From Moorena sp. SIOASIH (GTDB taxonomy: Bacteria > Cyanobacteriota > Cyanobacteriia > Cyanobacteriales > Coleofasciculaceae), in assembly GCF_010671925.1 (NCBI RefSeq), contig NZ_JAAHIH010000004.1, positions 1,199,234 to 1,263,233 of the forward strand: DNA of 64,000 nucleotides, in the 5' to 3' direction. Both the position numbers and the translations under genes were made by a program. The notes below the pieces were generated by a model. That model did not search any database, had not been told where the DNA came from, and saw nothing but the letters and a program-made list of their open reading frames with translations. This document shows positions 55,380 through 64,000 of the stretch, piece after piece (the stretch's first letter is position 1; each line of letters opens with the position of its first letter).

Positions 55380-56138
55380 CTATTCCCGCTCCTTCTTACA
55401 AAAATCATGAGCCTTATTGTTAATCTTATCAAGAAGATCAGTTACCTCAGCCGGAGGATTAGGCATCAGATAAATTTCCGTTAATGCATCTGACCAAAGT
55501 TGTTTGTTGATGAAATAGTTAATTCGTTTCAGAGCAATCTGATCAGCACTCGCATCTTCAGCTTTCAGATTACTTTCTAATGCAGTTAAGTCAGCGGTGA
55601 CTTGATTACGCTTTTCGTCATTCATTAAACGAAAACTTATATTAGTAGGACGTTCCTCTAAAGGAATTGTATTCCGCCAAAAGTAATCTTTACCTGGTTG
55701 TAGGGGTTTCCCTTGATAAACGATACTAGTAGTAGTAGGCTCTAAGGGTTGCTCCCACAATTGTTGATGAGTACGATGTTCACGCACCTCAATACCTTTC
55801 ATTTCTCCTTGCCATAGGAATAGGGGTTGCTCACTCCAAATTTCTAAGCTTCCTGTCTGATCAGAATTCGGGTCAATATCTGGTAGTTTACCAGGGGTGA
55901 GCATGCAGAGAGTTTGCTCGATAGCCTTAGGATCTCTTGTGCCCCCTTTACCTTTTTTACGTCGCAATCTCTCCCAGATATCAGCCCATTTTAAGGTAAC
56001 TAGCTGCCGTTGAAAGTGGGATAACTCTTGACCAGACTGAGGTCTTTTTACTATTGCTTCAAGAGGCAGTGCAGAAGAACAGAGTAGCACGACCACTGTT
56101 AGTGCCAGGGTGGATTTGTTTTGGATTATTTTAATCAT
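55380..56138 (-). CDS. DUF928-like exported protein
   Basis: 252 residues. The N-terminal hydrophobic stretch (STLALTVVVLLCSSALPLEA) is a likely signal peptide. The core KGGTRDPKAIEQTLCMLTPGK, IWSEQPLFLWQG, and YQGKPLQPGKDYFWR follows the layout of cyanobacterial DUF928 proteins, which often lie beside CHAT/CHASE2 genes. The end (CKKERE) and stop codon come from GGGAATA heptads. Minus strand, 207 bases downstream of the CHAT-CHASE2 gene. It could be a periplasmic partner of that sensor; no enzyme motif is seen. Confidence 0.7.
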   Translation of the reverse strand: MIKIIQNKSTLALTVVVLLCSSALPLEAIVKRPQSGQELSHFQRQLVTLKWADIWERLRRKKGKGGTRDPKAIEQTLCMLTPGKLPDIDPNSDQTGSLEIWSEQPLFLWQGEMKGIEVREHRTHQQLWEQPLEPTTTSIVYQGKPLQPGKDYFWRNTIPLEERPTNISFRLMNDEKRNQVTADLTALESNLKAEDASADQIALKRINYFINKQLWSDALTEIYLMPNPPAEVTDLLDKINNKAHDFCKKERE

Positions 56139-56183
56139 AATACAGTATTTTTAAATTCGGTAAAGTACAAATTATTGGTTTTT

Positions 56184-56357
56184 AGGGAATCGGGAATCGG
56201 GAATCGGGAAAAAATATTGTGTACATGATAGTTATGAAAAACGCTATATTTGAGCTGATTCCAGTAAACTATTATTTACTTTTGGATTTTGCTTTAACAA
56301 TAATTGTTCCCTACTCCCTACTCCCTACTCCCTACTCCCTACTCCCTACTCCCTTTG
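56184..56357. repeat. Heptad array pair between the CHAT-CHASE2 and DUF928 genes
   Basis: GGGAATC heptads (56184-56210) and complementary CTCCCTA heptads (56308-56357) flank a 100-bp spacer. The right arm includes the stop codon of the CHAT-CHASE2 gene. Confidence 0.85.
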
Positions 56358-58976
56358 CGTAACGCTATAGATCCTAAACACTACTAAAGGCATCAAAGTA
56401 GGTAGCAGCACCTTCAAGGAGATATAAATTTGTAGTGAAATCAAGCAATAAACTAACCAATAGATCAACCAAGCATTACCTAGATTGATCAAGAATGATC
56501 CTAAATCAATTGTGATAATTTTTCTTCCCTGCTCCCTGCTCCCTGTTCCCTGTTCCCTGTTCCCTTGTTTAGGATAATCCTGTTTAATTAACCTAAATCC
56601 CTTACCTAAAACAGCGGTTAGCAAAATCATCAAGGTATTAGGAATTGGTATCACCAGATGCTGGTAAAAAAGATGGTGGGCGATGTAACTATGGGCTTCA
56701 CCACCAGTAAATGATGATTTGCTATCGAACCAATCTCGCCAACCCTGTGAACCACGCCAGAAGGCTACCGGAAGGGGAAGCAGATTATTATCTTGCCCTT
56801 CTTGATCAATTCCTGCTTCTTTATATCCTCCTGAAGCAACAATCACTATGGTCTGGTTAAAGGTTATAGGACGCTTAGTTAGTTTTGCCCCCCTAACCCC
56901 CCAATTTTGGGGGGTAATGATGTCAAAGTCCCCCAGAATTGGGGGATTTAGGGGGCTCGAACAGGAGCCTAATAACTCACAAGCAGAAATTCTTTGATAA
57001 ACTTGCTCTGGAGGTAGGGAATAGTCAATAATCGGTTGAAACCATTGTAAGAAATATGCGATCGCAGGACGTTTGACCCTCCCCAACCAAGCCAGTTGTG
57101 TATTGGTTTGTGTATGGGCTTGTGTATCGGAACCATTAACCAAATCAATCACTGAAGTCCTAAAGTTCTGATTACTGTCTTGAAGCTCAGGTAATCCCAT
57201 AGCCAATTGAGTAGTGCCGGAATCTTGATCACGTAAACAATAGGAAAGGACTAGTAAATAGCTAAACGGACAACTTTGATCACACTTGTTGCTAGGTAAC
57301 TCCACATACCAATCATAGGTTGTAATATCTCCTTCCATGGTTTGATTGAGGTTAGCAATTTTATCACTCACCCCATAATAATCAGCAGGAGGATCAGCTT
57401 CAATTGCTGCCCAAACTAACCAGGTATTATTGTTAATCGCTTCAGTAATTGATTGTCGTAACCGTTTACTATTATCTGGCTGTTGTTGGTCTTGATCTAA
57501 GATATAATCAAACCCAATTATCCTAGCATTACTGGTAACTAATTTATCTAATATACTTGCTAAGTAACCATAATCCATATACCTTCCATCCACCAATTTA
57601 ACGTTGTCCTGTTCAAGAGACTTGTTATCAATTTGAACTAACCGAACTGGAGACTTAACTGGAGAAGGATTAGCTTGCCACTGCACCTGCTGAGTAACCT
57701 GACGGTAACCAGCTTGTAACAACAGACGAGATTCTAACAGTAAATCCTGACAATCTGGTATTAAACTAACGGTTAACCATGCCGATAACCAAAGGGCTTC
57801 TTTTTTAGTGGGCAACCAATTTCTGAGACTGTGCCCTAAACCAAATGGTTCCAAGCGAAACAATACTGATTGGGGATGGCGAAATAAGGTAGGGATTAAG
57901 TAAGCAGAAGGATAGGTAAGATTTTGTTGGTCTTTGAGAAAAGCACAAGCATCCCGTAGCGCTTCATGAACATCCTTATACTCAGCCAAACTGTTGAGAA
58001 ATTTGACAATAAAAACTTGAGCAACCTGATTGTGAATAGGTTCTGCCATTACCGCCACTTGAGGTAAGCCTAAAGCAATTAGGGATTCCGCAATCGAGAT
58101 ACCATCACAAGAATTAAAAATAGCAAACTTCAGGCCATTAGCTATCCCTTGTTGGAGGGATTGTTGAATCTCATTAATTCCTAGAGAAGCATCAGGAGCA
58201 ATATGTAATTCCCCACCAGTACAAGGAGTTTCATTACTATGTCCAGCAAAGAATAAAATATCCCAACCCCTAGGATTAGCAATTTCCTTAACAATTTCCT
58301 GCTTAAGACTAGTAGACTCTGTTCCTGGTTGCCAACCAATAAATTTTATGTCAGCCAGCTTAGACAGGTGAGCTAACGCCTTGCGGTCTTCTTTAAAGTC
58401 TAATCCTTTTTCATCACCCAAGATAGCCAACACTCTGGCTCGACGACGGATTGAAGGAATAATTTTATCATGACTAATTCCAGCATGGATAGTCTTAGAA
58501 ACACGAGCAATCCGGATAGTTCCGAATCCGGATAAATTAGTCCTAGTAGTAGTAGTAATTTCCCAAGCTTCCCAAGGTAAGCGAGTTAATTCAGGACAGT
58601 TACAGGTGAGGATAATATCAACCCAATACCGACGATTAATAGACGAATCCGTAACTGCCTTAGCAATTTCCTCACGAATCTCATATAACTCTCCATCCCG
58701 TAACCAACTATGAAATATTGATAAAAACCTAGCTTCTGCTTCCCGCAACAGGGCAGCTGGATCTTTCTTAACTGTAATTCTACCACTTTTTGGGACTTTA
58801 CCTCGCAAATTTTGGTAACAATTAATGTAAGCATATTTCCAGTCTTGGTAACCTTGATCAAGGTCTTGAGGATAATCTACTATTGCAGCAATAGTCTTAC
58901 CATTTTCCCAAGATAACTCAAAGTTACATCCTGACTTGATTTTGATGACTTTAAGGTGAAAAATCTTACTTTTCAT
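56346..58976 (-). CDS. CHAT-protease/CHASE2-like membrane sensor
   Basis: An 876-residue protein. The CHAT (caspase-like) domain covers about residues 80-380 with the catalytic pair His246 (ILFFAGHSN) and Cys290 (AIFNSCDG). A first hydrophobic segment is near 394-406, then comes a CHASE2-like extracytoplasmic sensor (about 440-740, opening VRLVQIDNKSLE). Two or three C-terminal helices follow (about 768-870). The start is taken at the ATG at 58976, where similarity begins; upstream codons are 93-bp-family repeat. Two repeats are inserted in frame: SPLNPPILGDF...GVRGAK (about 673-700) and QGNREQGTGSREQG (about 804-817). The final codons and stop are heptads. It likely senses an external signal and cleaves a protein target. 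Confidence 0.85.
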   Translation of the reverse strand: MKSKIFHLKVIKIKSGCNFELSWENGKTIAAIVDYPQDLDQGYQDWKYAYINCYQNLRGKVPKSGRITVKKDPAALLREAEARFLSIFHSWLRDGELYEIREEIAKAVTDSSINRRYWVDIILTCNCPELTRLPWEAWEITTTTRTNLSGFGTIRIARVSKTIHAGISHDKIIPSIRRRARVLAILGDEKGLDFKEDRKALAHLSKLADIKFIGWQPGTESTSLKQEIVKEIANPRGWDILFFAGHSNETPCTGGELHIAPDASLGINEIQQSLQQGIANGLKFAIFNSCDGISIAESLIALGLPQVAVMAEPIHNQVAQVFIVKFLNSLAEYKDVHEALRDACAFLKDQQNLTYPSAYLIPTLFRHPQSVLFRLEPFGLGHSLRNWLPTKKEALWLSAWLTVSLIPDCQDLLLESRLLLQAGYRQVTQQVQWQANPSPVKSPVRLVQIDNKSLEQDNVKLVDGRYMDYGYLASILDKLVTSNARIIGFDYILDQDQQQPDNSKRLRQSITEAINNNTWLVWAAIEADPPADYYGVSDKIANLNQTMEGDITTYDWYVELPSNKCDQSCPFSYLLVLSYCLRDQDSGTTQLAMGLPELQDSNQNFRTSVIDLVNGSDTQAHTQTNTQLAWLGRVKRPAIAYFLQWFQPIIDYSLPPEQVYQRISACELLGSCSSPLNPPILGDFDIITPQNWGVRGAKLTKRPITFNQTIVIVASGGYKEAGIDQEGQDNNLLPLPVAFWRGSQGWRDWFDSKSSFTGGEAHSYIAHHLFYQHLVIPIPNTLMILLTAVLGKGFRLIKQDYPKQGNREQGTGSREQGRKIITIDLGSFLINLGNAWLIYWLVYCLISLQIYISLKVLLPTLMPLVVFRIYSVTQRE

Positions 58977-59010
58977 CTGACTTAGAGTAGTTGTTAATTG
59001 GCTTATAATC

Positions 59011-59370
59011 GTAGGGTGGGCAGTGCCTAGCAACCCCCTTTGGAAACAAATTAATCTAACTGATGCACTGCCCACCGACATGAACTAGTAAACAAGTGAT
59101 TAATCCTAGGTGGGCAGTGCCTAGCAAAGCCCTTTGCAAGCTTCAAAATCTGTCTGATGCACTGCCCACCCTACATGAACTAGTAAACAAGTGATTAATC
59201 CTAGGGTGGGCAGTGCCTAGCAACTCCCTTTGCAAGCTTCAAAATCTGTCTGATGCACTGCCCACCCTACATGAACTTATAGTGATTAATCGTAGGTGGG
59301 CAGTGCCTAGCAACCCCCTTTGCAAACAAATTAATCTAACTGATGCACTGCCCACCCTACATGAACTTAT
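59011..59370. repeat. Tandem hairpin units, GGTGGGCAGTGC family (array C)
   Basis: Four units, spaced about 94, 96 and 90 bp, each with TGGGCAGTGCCTAGCAA and the inverse GATGCACTGCCCACC, separated by ATGAACTAGTAAACAAGTGATTAAT or shorter. A fifth partial unit lies at 59608-59670. They share their ends with arrays A and B near 41-42.6 kb but have different internal sequence. Confidence 0.85.
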
Positions 59371-59371
59371 A

Positions 59372-59755
<384 letters not shown>

Positions 59756-60904
59756 CTACTCCCTACTCCCTTTAAATTCAAACAACATCGACATTTGTGC
59801 TGTTTCCTCAGCAGTGGTAATTGTCGCTAGAAACTTTTCATGATTAGCCCCCACAAACTGAGTAAATAAATAGTCCTCATTAGTGCTCAATTCCTGCTGA
59901 TCCAAGACCATGGTATAATCAGTAATACGCAATTTTATGCCCGAAGGTGGAGTATTACCTGGGCTAGCTCCCAGGATTAGCAATATAGTCCAATCTCCCT
60001 CTGGTTCAAACTGGGGTAATTGCCAAGTTATAGCATAAAGGCGCAGTGGAATTCCAGCTAGTTGGAAATCTCGATAACTACGGACAGCGGCAGCAGGAAT
60101 TTCGATATCAATAATAGTTATAATCTCAGCTAATTCTTGGGCTGGGGTACGACTAAACCGCAATTGCGGGGAAGGTGCTGGTAATAGCTGCCAAGATAAT
60201 TCTTGAGCTAGGTCATCAATTTGATTATATAACCATTGTCCCACATTAATCGCTCGTTGATTCAGGATTTCGATTACGTCTTTAATATAATCCTGACTGG
60301 GCTGTGGTATTTCTGGTAAAGGAATTTCCTGAGGAGATAGACATTGTAAATCCAGTATTAAGTCGTCTCCACTCATAGTAAACCTAGATAAAGGTATCTC
60401 ATAATTATGATCAGAGTCAACAACTATATTACTAATATCTATGACTAACTGGTCGTATCGATTTACCCCTTTAATCCCAGCAATCCCTAAGTCATCATCA
60501 ATCGCAATCACGACATAAAAATGAGCAGTGAATTTGGGAATAGTAACAATCCCTTGAGGCAGATTTACGAAGGGGTCACTAAATCCAAAGCTAGGAATAA
60601 GGCAAATCTTGAACTCTCCTATCTGTAGATTACACACAGCATTAATAGCTTTAGAAATAGCTTGAGATAATCCAGAGTCTCCTAACCGATTAGCTGCCCG
60701 TTCTACCCGTAAACTTGGCTCCCGTTTTGCTAGCCAATCTTCAAAGACTAGTAAGGCTAACTCTTGGAGATAGATAGCTAATGTTCCTGATGTTTCCCCT
60801 ATCTGGTTAGTCATATCCAGGGCTTTTTGTTGTTGTTCTAATTCCAGGGTTAAGGTTTCCGTTAATGCTGGAAAGGCAATCATTTCTGTAGATGTATTTA
60901 GCAT
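59756..60904 (-). CDS. DUF1822-family protein
   Basis: 382 residues, soluble, cyanobacteria-specific family of unknown function. It has LAIYLQELALLVFEDWLAKR near the N-terminus, a beta-rich middle, and C-terminal GDWTILLILGASPGNTPPSGIKLRITD with DYLFTQFVGANHEKFLATIT. The start is the ATG at 60904; a frame running to 61180 is translated repeat. The last codons (GSRE) and stop come from the GGGAGTA array. DUF1822 genes often adjoin sigma-like and CHASE2/CHAT genes, as here, so it probably acts in the same signalling unit. Confidence 0.78.
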   Translation of the reverse strand: MLNTSTEMIAFPALTETLTLELEQQQKALDMTNQIGETSGTLAIYLQELALLVFEDWLAKREPSLRVERAANRLGDSGLSQAISKAINAVCNLQIGEFKICLIPSFGFSDPFVNLPQGIVTIPKFTAHFYVVIAIDDDLGIAGIKGVNRYDQLVIDISNIVVDSDHNYEIPLSRFTMSGDDLILDLQCLSPQEIPLPEIPQPSQDYIKDVIEILNQRAINVGQWLYNQIDDLAQELSWQLLPAPSPQLRFSRTPAQELAEIITIIDIEIPAAAVRSYRDFQLAGIPLRLYAITWQLPQFEPEGDWTILLILGASPGNTPPSGIKLRITDYTMVLDQQELSTNEDYLFTQFVGANHEKFLATITTAEETAQMSMLFEFKGSRE

Positions 60905-60921
60905 TTTTGTAATATATTGAG

Positions 60922-61207
60922 GGAACAGGGAATAGGGAGTAGGGAGTAGGGAACAGGGAATAGGGAATAGGGAATAGGGAATGGGGAACAGGCAAGAGGC
61001 AAGAGGCAAGAGGAACCCACCCCTAACCCCTCCCAGGAGGGGAAGGCAAGAGGCACCCACCCCTAACCCCTCCCAGGAGGGGAAGGCAAGAGGCAAGAGG
61101 CAAAAATTCCAATAAAATTCCCACACCCCACACCCCACACCCCACACCCTACTCCCCACTCCCCACACCCCACACCCCACACCCTACTCCCCACTCCCTG
61201 CTCCCTT
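60922..61207. repeat. Heptad array pair between the sigma-like and DUF1822 genes
   Basis: The left arm is GGGAACA/GGGAATA/GGGAGTA (60922-60990), followed by GGCAAGA heptads. In the middle are two copies of an ACCCACCCCTAACCCC/TCCCAGGAGGGG unit. The right arm is CACACCC and CTCCCCA heptads (61126-61207), reaching into the stop of the sigma-like gene. Confidence 0.88.
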
Positions 61208-62572
61208 TTTTAATATTTCACATAAAGTCCTAGAAAAATTACTAGAGAGTTTGTATTTGTTTTTGACAAAGGTTTCCTTCCTAGCTGCAGTCATAATTCG
61301 GTTAATTTCTTCCTCGACAAACTGACTAATTCGTTTGTCTAATTCCTTGACATCTTGTGCAGAAGCGTAGGCTTGGCCTAACTTGACGAGTTGCTGATGT
61401 AATCTTACGGAAGTGCGTCTAGCAATATCAGCCCGAAAGGCTTTCAGGTCTAGCAAGCGACTGACTTGATATTGAGCAGTTAAGCCGATTTGGGCAGCAA
61501 TATTAGTCATAGTAACATGCTTACAGTGAAATAAATCCAGTGCTTCTAAAAATTGCTGATGTCTTGGCTTTTGTTGACGACTTAGATAAGCAACTCTGTT
61601 TTGAATAACCTCTTGAATAGCAGTAGTTAAACAATCCTGTAGTAATTGGTCATAGGCAGCTAATACCTCGTCTTCCTCTTGATTATTACTCCTATCATCA
61701 GCTGCTAATTGATGCTCAAATTTTCCTAAAGCTTGAGTGGGAACATTCCTGCCACGATTCTTTTTATAGTCTCGAATTAGCTGAGCTAACCGTTGTAAAT
61801 CAGTAAGCACTGCTTCTGGAGATAGTTGTCCTATCAGCTGTAATTGTTCTTTCCTCGGAATTGGGTAAGGAGTTGTAAGTTTACCTAAGCCCTGTTGTTG
61901 TCGTTGTTGGTTAATTTGATTACGCTCTGCTTGCAGTTGACGTACATAAATCGTTTGATAACTTTCTAATAACTCACGATAGTGGTTAATTTCCTGAGCA
62001 GTTAGCTGATGAAAATCCGATAGAATACGGTGTAGTTTACCAGGAGTAGTTTGTTTCAGTAATAACCAATCCGTTACCTGCTCAATTCCATAGTATAGTA
62101 AAAATCGTTTCACATCCCTATGGGTTTTCACTAGTCTCTTTGTCCAGGAAAATAAGCTACTTTTATCTGGGTCAAAGGTTTGTAAACTATAAGTAATTAT
62201 AGAATTATCTCCCCCTAGTTTATGCCCTTGCTCGCCCTCAGGATAACGGTCAAGGACTAATGGCAGTAGGTCATCCATGGTAAAATTATGTTGCTGACCA
62301 AATTGCTCTACTAACTGATAACAAACCTCTTTGATTTGGTGAGAAACTAAACAACGTAGACAAACCTCAGCCAGCTCAAGGTCCTCGTCTTGGGTGTGAT
62401 AACGTTGCCACAGTCTGCTAATCAGTGCTTGGTCTATGGTGTCTTCATCTGTAGACAAGGTAAGAGATTGGGCACTGATAAATTCCTTAGCCTCTTCTAT
62501 GGGTTTAGTTTGATGTTGACCCAAACGATTAATGTAATTGAGTGTCCAGTATTTGGCTGAGCTGGTTTTCAT
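61184..62572 (-). CDS. Sigma-like HTH regulatory protein
   Basis: 462 residues, predicted soluble and helical. A central basic helical region (FSWTKRLVKTHRDVKRFLLYYGIEQVTDWLLL, about 141-172) and a C-terminal HTH (VTMTNIAAQIGLTAQYQVSRLL, about 353-374) resemble the region 2 and 4 layout of divergent sigma-70-type proteins. Such proteins are found beside DUF1822 genes in cyanobacteria. The start is the ATG at 62572, as codons before it are heptad repeat; no ribosome site is present because the CTCCCTA array abuts the ATG. The end (KGAGSGE) and stop are also array-derived. It is upstream of DUF1822 and the CHAT sensor on the same strand, perhaps as their transcriptional output. The sigma assignment is tentative. 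Confidence 0.6.
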   Translation of the reverse strand: MKTSSAKYWTLNYINRLGQHQTKPIEEAKEFISAQSLTLSTDEDTIDQALISRLWQRYHTQDEDLELAEVCLRCLVSHQIKEVCYQLVEQFGQQHNFTMDDLLPLVLDRYPEGEQGHKLGGDNSIITYSLQTFDPDKSSLFSWTKRLVKTHRDVKRFLLYYGIEQVTDWLLLKQTTPGKLHRILSDFHQLTAQEINHYRELLESYQTIYVRQLQAERNQINQQRQQQGLGKLTTPYPIPRKEQLQLIGQLSPEAVLTDLQRLAQLIRDYKKNRGRNVPTQALGKFEHQLAADDRSNNQEEDEVLAAYDQLLQDCLTTAIQEVIQNRVAYLSRQQKPRHQQFLEALDLFHCKHVTMTNIAAQIGLTAQYQVSRLLDLKAFRADIARRTSVRLHQQLVKLGQAYASAQDVKELDKRISQFVEEEINRIMTAARKETFVKNKYKLSSNFSRTLCEILKKGAGSGE

Positions 62573-62573
62573 G

Positions 62574-63066
62574 AGGGAGGAGGGAGTAGGGAGTAGGGAG
62601 TAGGGAGTAGGGAATAGGGAGTAGGGAATAGGGAATAGGGAGTACGCAGCAGAGGGACTTTTGGCAACTTTACACAAGTTAATACAGCGATGCAGCGCGG
62701 TCTTGGGGAGGCAGCGCGGTCTTGGGGGTTCCCCCCATGAGCGACTGCCGTGGTTTCCCCCACTCGCTATTGCATCAAGAAGTGAGGTTTATTTTTGCCC
62801 AGGTACTTAATCTCCGCCGACAAGGGAACCAAATCTCATTCTTATCTATCTGGTAAGTATCCGACCCTATGCATTTTGTGGAAAAAACTGGGCTTGAAGT
62901 GTATAAGTTAAGGGTAGGAAGTAGGTCTGAGGAGTATTAGTGTTTTCTTGTATAGTCAGGTACATCTAAATTTTATTCCCGACTCCCGACTCCCGACTCC
63001 CGACTCCCGACTCCCGACTCCCTATTCCCTACTCCCTACTCCCTACTCCCTGCTCCCTGCTCCCTT
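62574..63066. repeat. Heptad array pair and 96-bp-family element in the divergent promoter region
   Basis: GGGAGTA/GGGAATA heptads (62574-62645) begin two bases upstream of the sigma-like start codon. A 96-bp-family copy lies at about 62686-62781. TCCCGAC then CTCCCTA/CTCCCTG heptads (62975-63066) end 21 bases before the TPR gene. Confidence 0.85.
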
Positions 63067-63087
63067 AATAATTGCCTAGGCTCAGGA

Positions 63088-64000
63088 ATGTCTCAGATTT
63101 TGGGTAAATCTGCCATGATACCACATCCTATTAAACTTAAGCAGGTCTTGTTTTTGGGACTTTTCACTCTCTGCCTTACCCCTGGGCAACTCCCTGTTCT
63201 GGCTAGATTCCTGAGTTTGCCAGGACTGGATCACGAACAAAACACTGTTAGCCTAGAGCAACAAGGGAGTTTAGCCCCTGGTGATGCCTTTGTTGAAGTA
63301 GACAGTAAGCAGGCAGAGGCGGACAAACTATTTAAGCAAGGACTTCGTCACATTGGTCGCAGTGAGTTCCGAAAAGCATTACAGTCAAAGCAGCAAGCAT
63401 TGGTGATTTATAAACAAATCGGACACCGCCTGGGTGAAGCTCACTCCCTGGGTAATATCGGTCGTGCATACGCTAATCTGGGAGAGTACAAACAAGCAAT
63501 TAATTATTACCTACCATCGATAGCTATTGCTAGGAAAATTCCAGACCGCGAGGGTGAAGCTCGCTCCCTGACTAATCTGGGGTTTGCATACGGTAATCTG
63601 GGAAACTACAAAAAAGCCATTGATTACCACCGACAATCTTTAGACATTTTTAGGGAAATCGGAAACCGCCAAGGTGAAGCTCGCTCCCTGAGTAATCTGG
63701 GTAATGCATACGAGAGTTTGGGAGACTACAAAAAAGCGATTTATTACCAGCTAAAATCGATAGCTATTGCTAGGGAAATCGAAAACCGCGAGGGTGAAGC
63801 TGGCTCCCTGGGTAATCTGGCTAATGCATACCGTCATCTGGGAGACTACGAAAAAGCGATTGATTACCAGCTACAATCCTTAGCTATTAAAAGGGAAATC
63901 CGAAACCGCCGGGGTGAAGCGTATTCTCTGGATAATCTGGGTATTGCATACGGTAATCTGGGAGACTACAAAAAAGCGATTAATTATCACCGACAATCCT
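63088..64000 (+). CDS. Secreted TPR-repeat protein (partial, continues past window)
   Basis: 304 codons are visible with no stop. MSQILGKSAMIPHPIKLKQV and a hydrophobic stretch (LFLGLFTLCLTPGQLPVLA) form a signal peptide. Then come 40-residue tetratricopeptide units from about residue 85, each like GEARSLTNLGFAYGNLGNYKKAIDYHRQSL...REIGNR. At DNA level the units repeat every 120 bp with high identity (for example from 63541, 63661, 63781 and 63901). In cyanobacteria such TPR proteins commonly end in a CHAT protease domain; whether this one does lies outside the window. The ATG at 63088 or 63115 may be the start. Divergent from the sigma-like gene. Confidence 0.85.
   Translation, partial: MSQILGKSAMIPHPIKLKQVLFLGLFTLCLTPGQLPVLARFLSLPGLDHEQNTVSLEQQGSLAPGDAFVEVDSKQAEADKLFKQGLRHIGRSEFRKALQSKQQALVIYKQIGHRLGEAHSLGNIGRAYANLGEYKQAINYYLPSIAIARKIPDREGEARSLTNLGFAYGNLGNYKKAIDYHRQSLDIFREIGNRQGEARSLSNLGNAYESLGDYKKAIYYQLKSIAIAREIENREGEAGSLGNLANAYRHLGDYEKAIDYQLQSLAIKREIRNRRGEAYSLDNLGIAYGNLGDYKKAINYHRQS

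Noticed and set aside
59756..61180. Longer DUF1822 frame with a Gly/Val/Trp-rich N-terminus
   Set aside because: The first 92 codons are translated repeats (CACACCC and CTCCCTA arrays); the real start is 60904.
61184..62677. Longer sigma-like frame with PYSLFPTPYS residues
   Set aside because: The upstream 35 codons are CTCCCTA heptads; the conserved protein starts at 62572.

Overview
The window reads as chromosome of a filamentous, non-picoplanktonic cyanobacterium, most like the large-genome Moorena/Lyngbya type. The evidence is CP12, Psb28, an RNA polymerase gene split into rpoC1 and rpoC2, many HIP1 sites (GCGATCGC), a probable hormogonium-polysaccharide gene set, and dense heptameric (7-bp) tandem repeats of the STRR kind described in filamentous cyanobacteria. 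The genus is inferred from gene style, not from a database match.

Region 1 (1-10.5 kb) is a lipid or natural-product cluster. It holds an acyl-carrier-protein/alpha-oxoamine-synthase fusion (minus strand), two fatty-acyl-AMP ligases (FAAL), an aspartyl/asparaginyl beta-hydroxylase-like Fe/2OG enzyme, a GMC flavoprotein oxidoreductase and an SDR reductase. Together they could activate fatty acids, load them on a carrier, condense them with an amino acid (sphingoid-like chemistry), then hydroxylate, oxidise or reduce the product. Region 2 (10.9-18.1 kb) holds extracellular polysaccharide genes: a BcsA-like synthase, GT4, GT2, an O-antigen ligase/polymerase-like protein (HpsL-like) and a small glycosyltransferase. 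A stand-alone TnpB element follows at 18.2-19.5 kb.

Region 3 (20-40 kb) is core housekeeping: glmM, a DUF3177-like membrane protein, cp12, a FIST sensor, hisD, and the cyanobacterial block rpsT-tatD-rpoB-rpoC1-rpoC2. Region 4 (40-45.7 kb) is accessory. A tandem duplication carries two RTX calcium-binding-repeat genes, each with an array of 93-bp hairpin units. One copy carries a clean 96-bp repeat insertion that the other lacks. A STAND NTPase follows. Region 5 (46-52.4 kb) has an MTHFR-family protein, trpS, psb28, an HslV-like Ntn hydrolase, an M28 peptidase and a small conserved protein, separated by repeats and a dead ISAs1 transposase.

Region 6 (54-64 kb) is a signalling cluster: a secreted DUF928-like protein, a CHAT protease fused to a CHASE2-like membrane sensor, a DUF1822 protein, a sigma-like HTH protein, and the start of a secreted TPR protein (cut by the window edge).

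The strongest genome-wide signal is repetitive. Intergenic spaces are filled by heptad arrays laid out as a purine-rich arm, a spacer, then a complementary pyrimidine-rich arm. These arrays run right up to the coding regions and supply the stop codons of at least five genes. I saw no tRNA, rRNA or CRISPR array.
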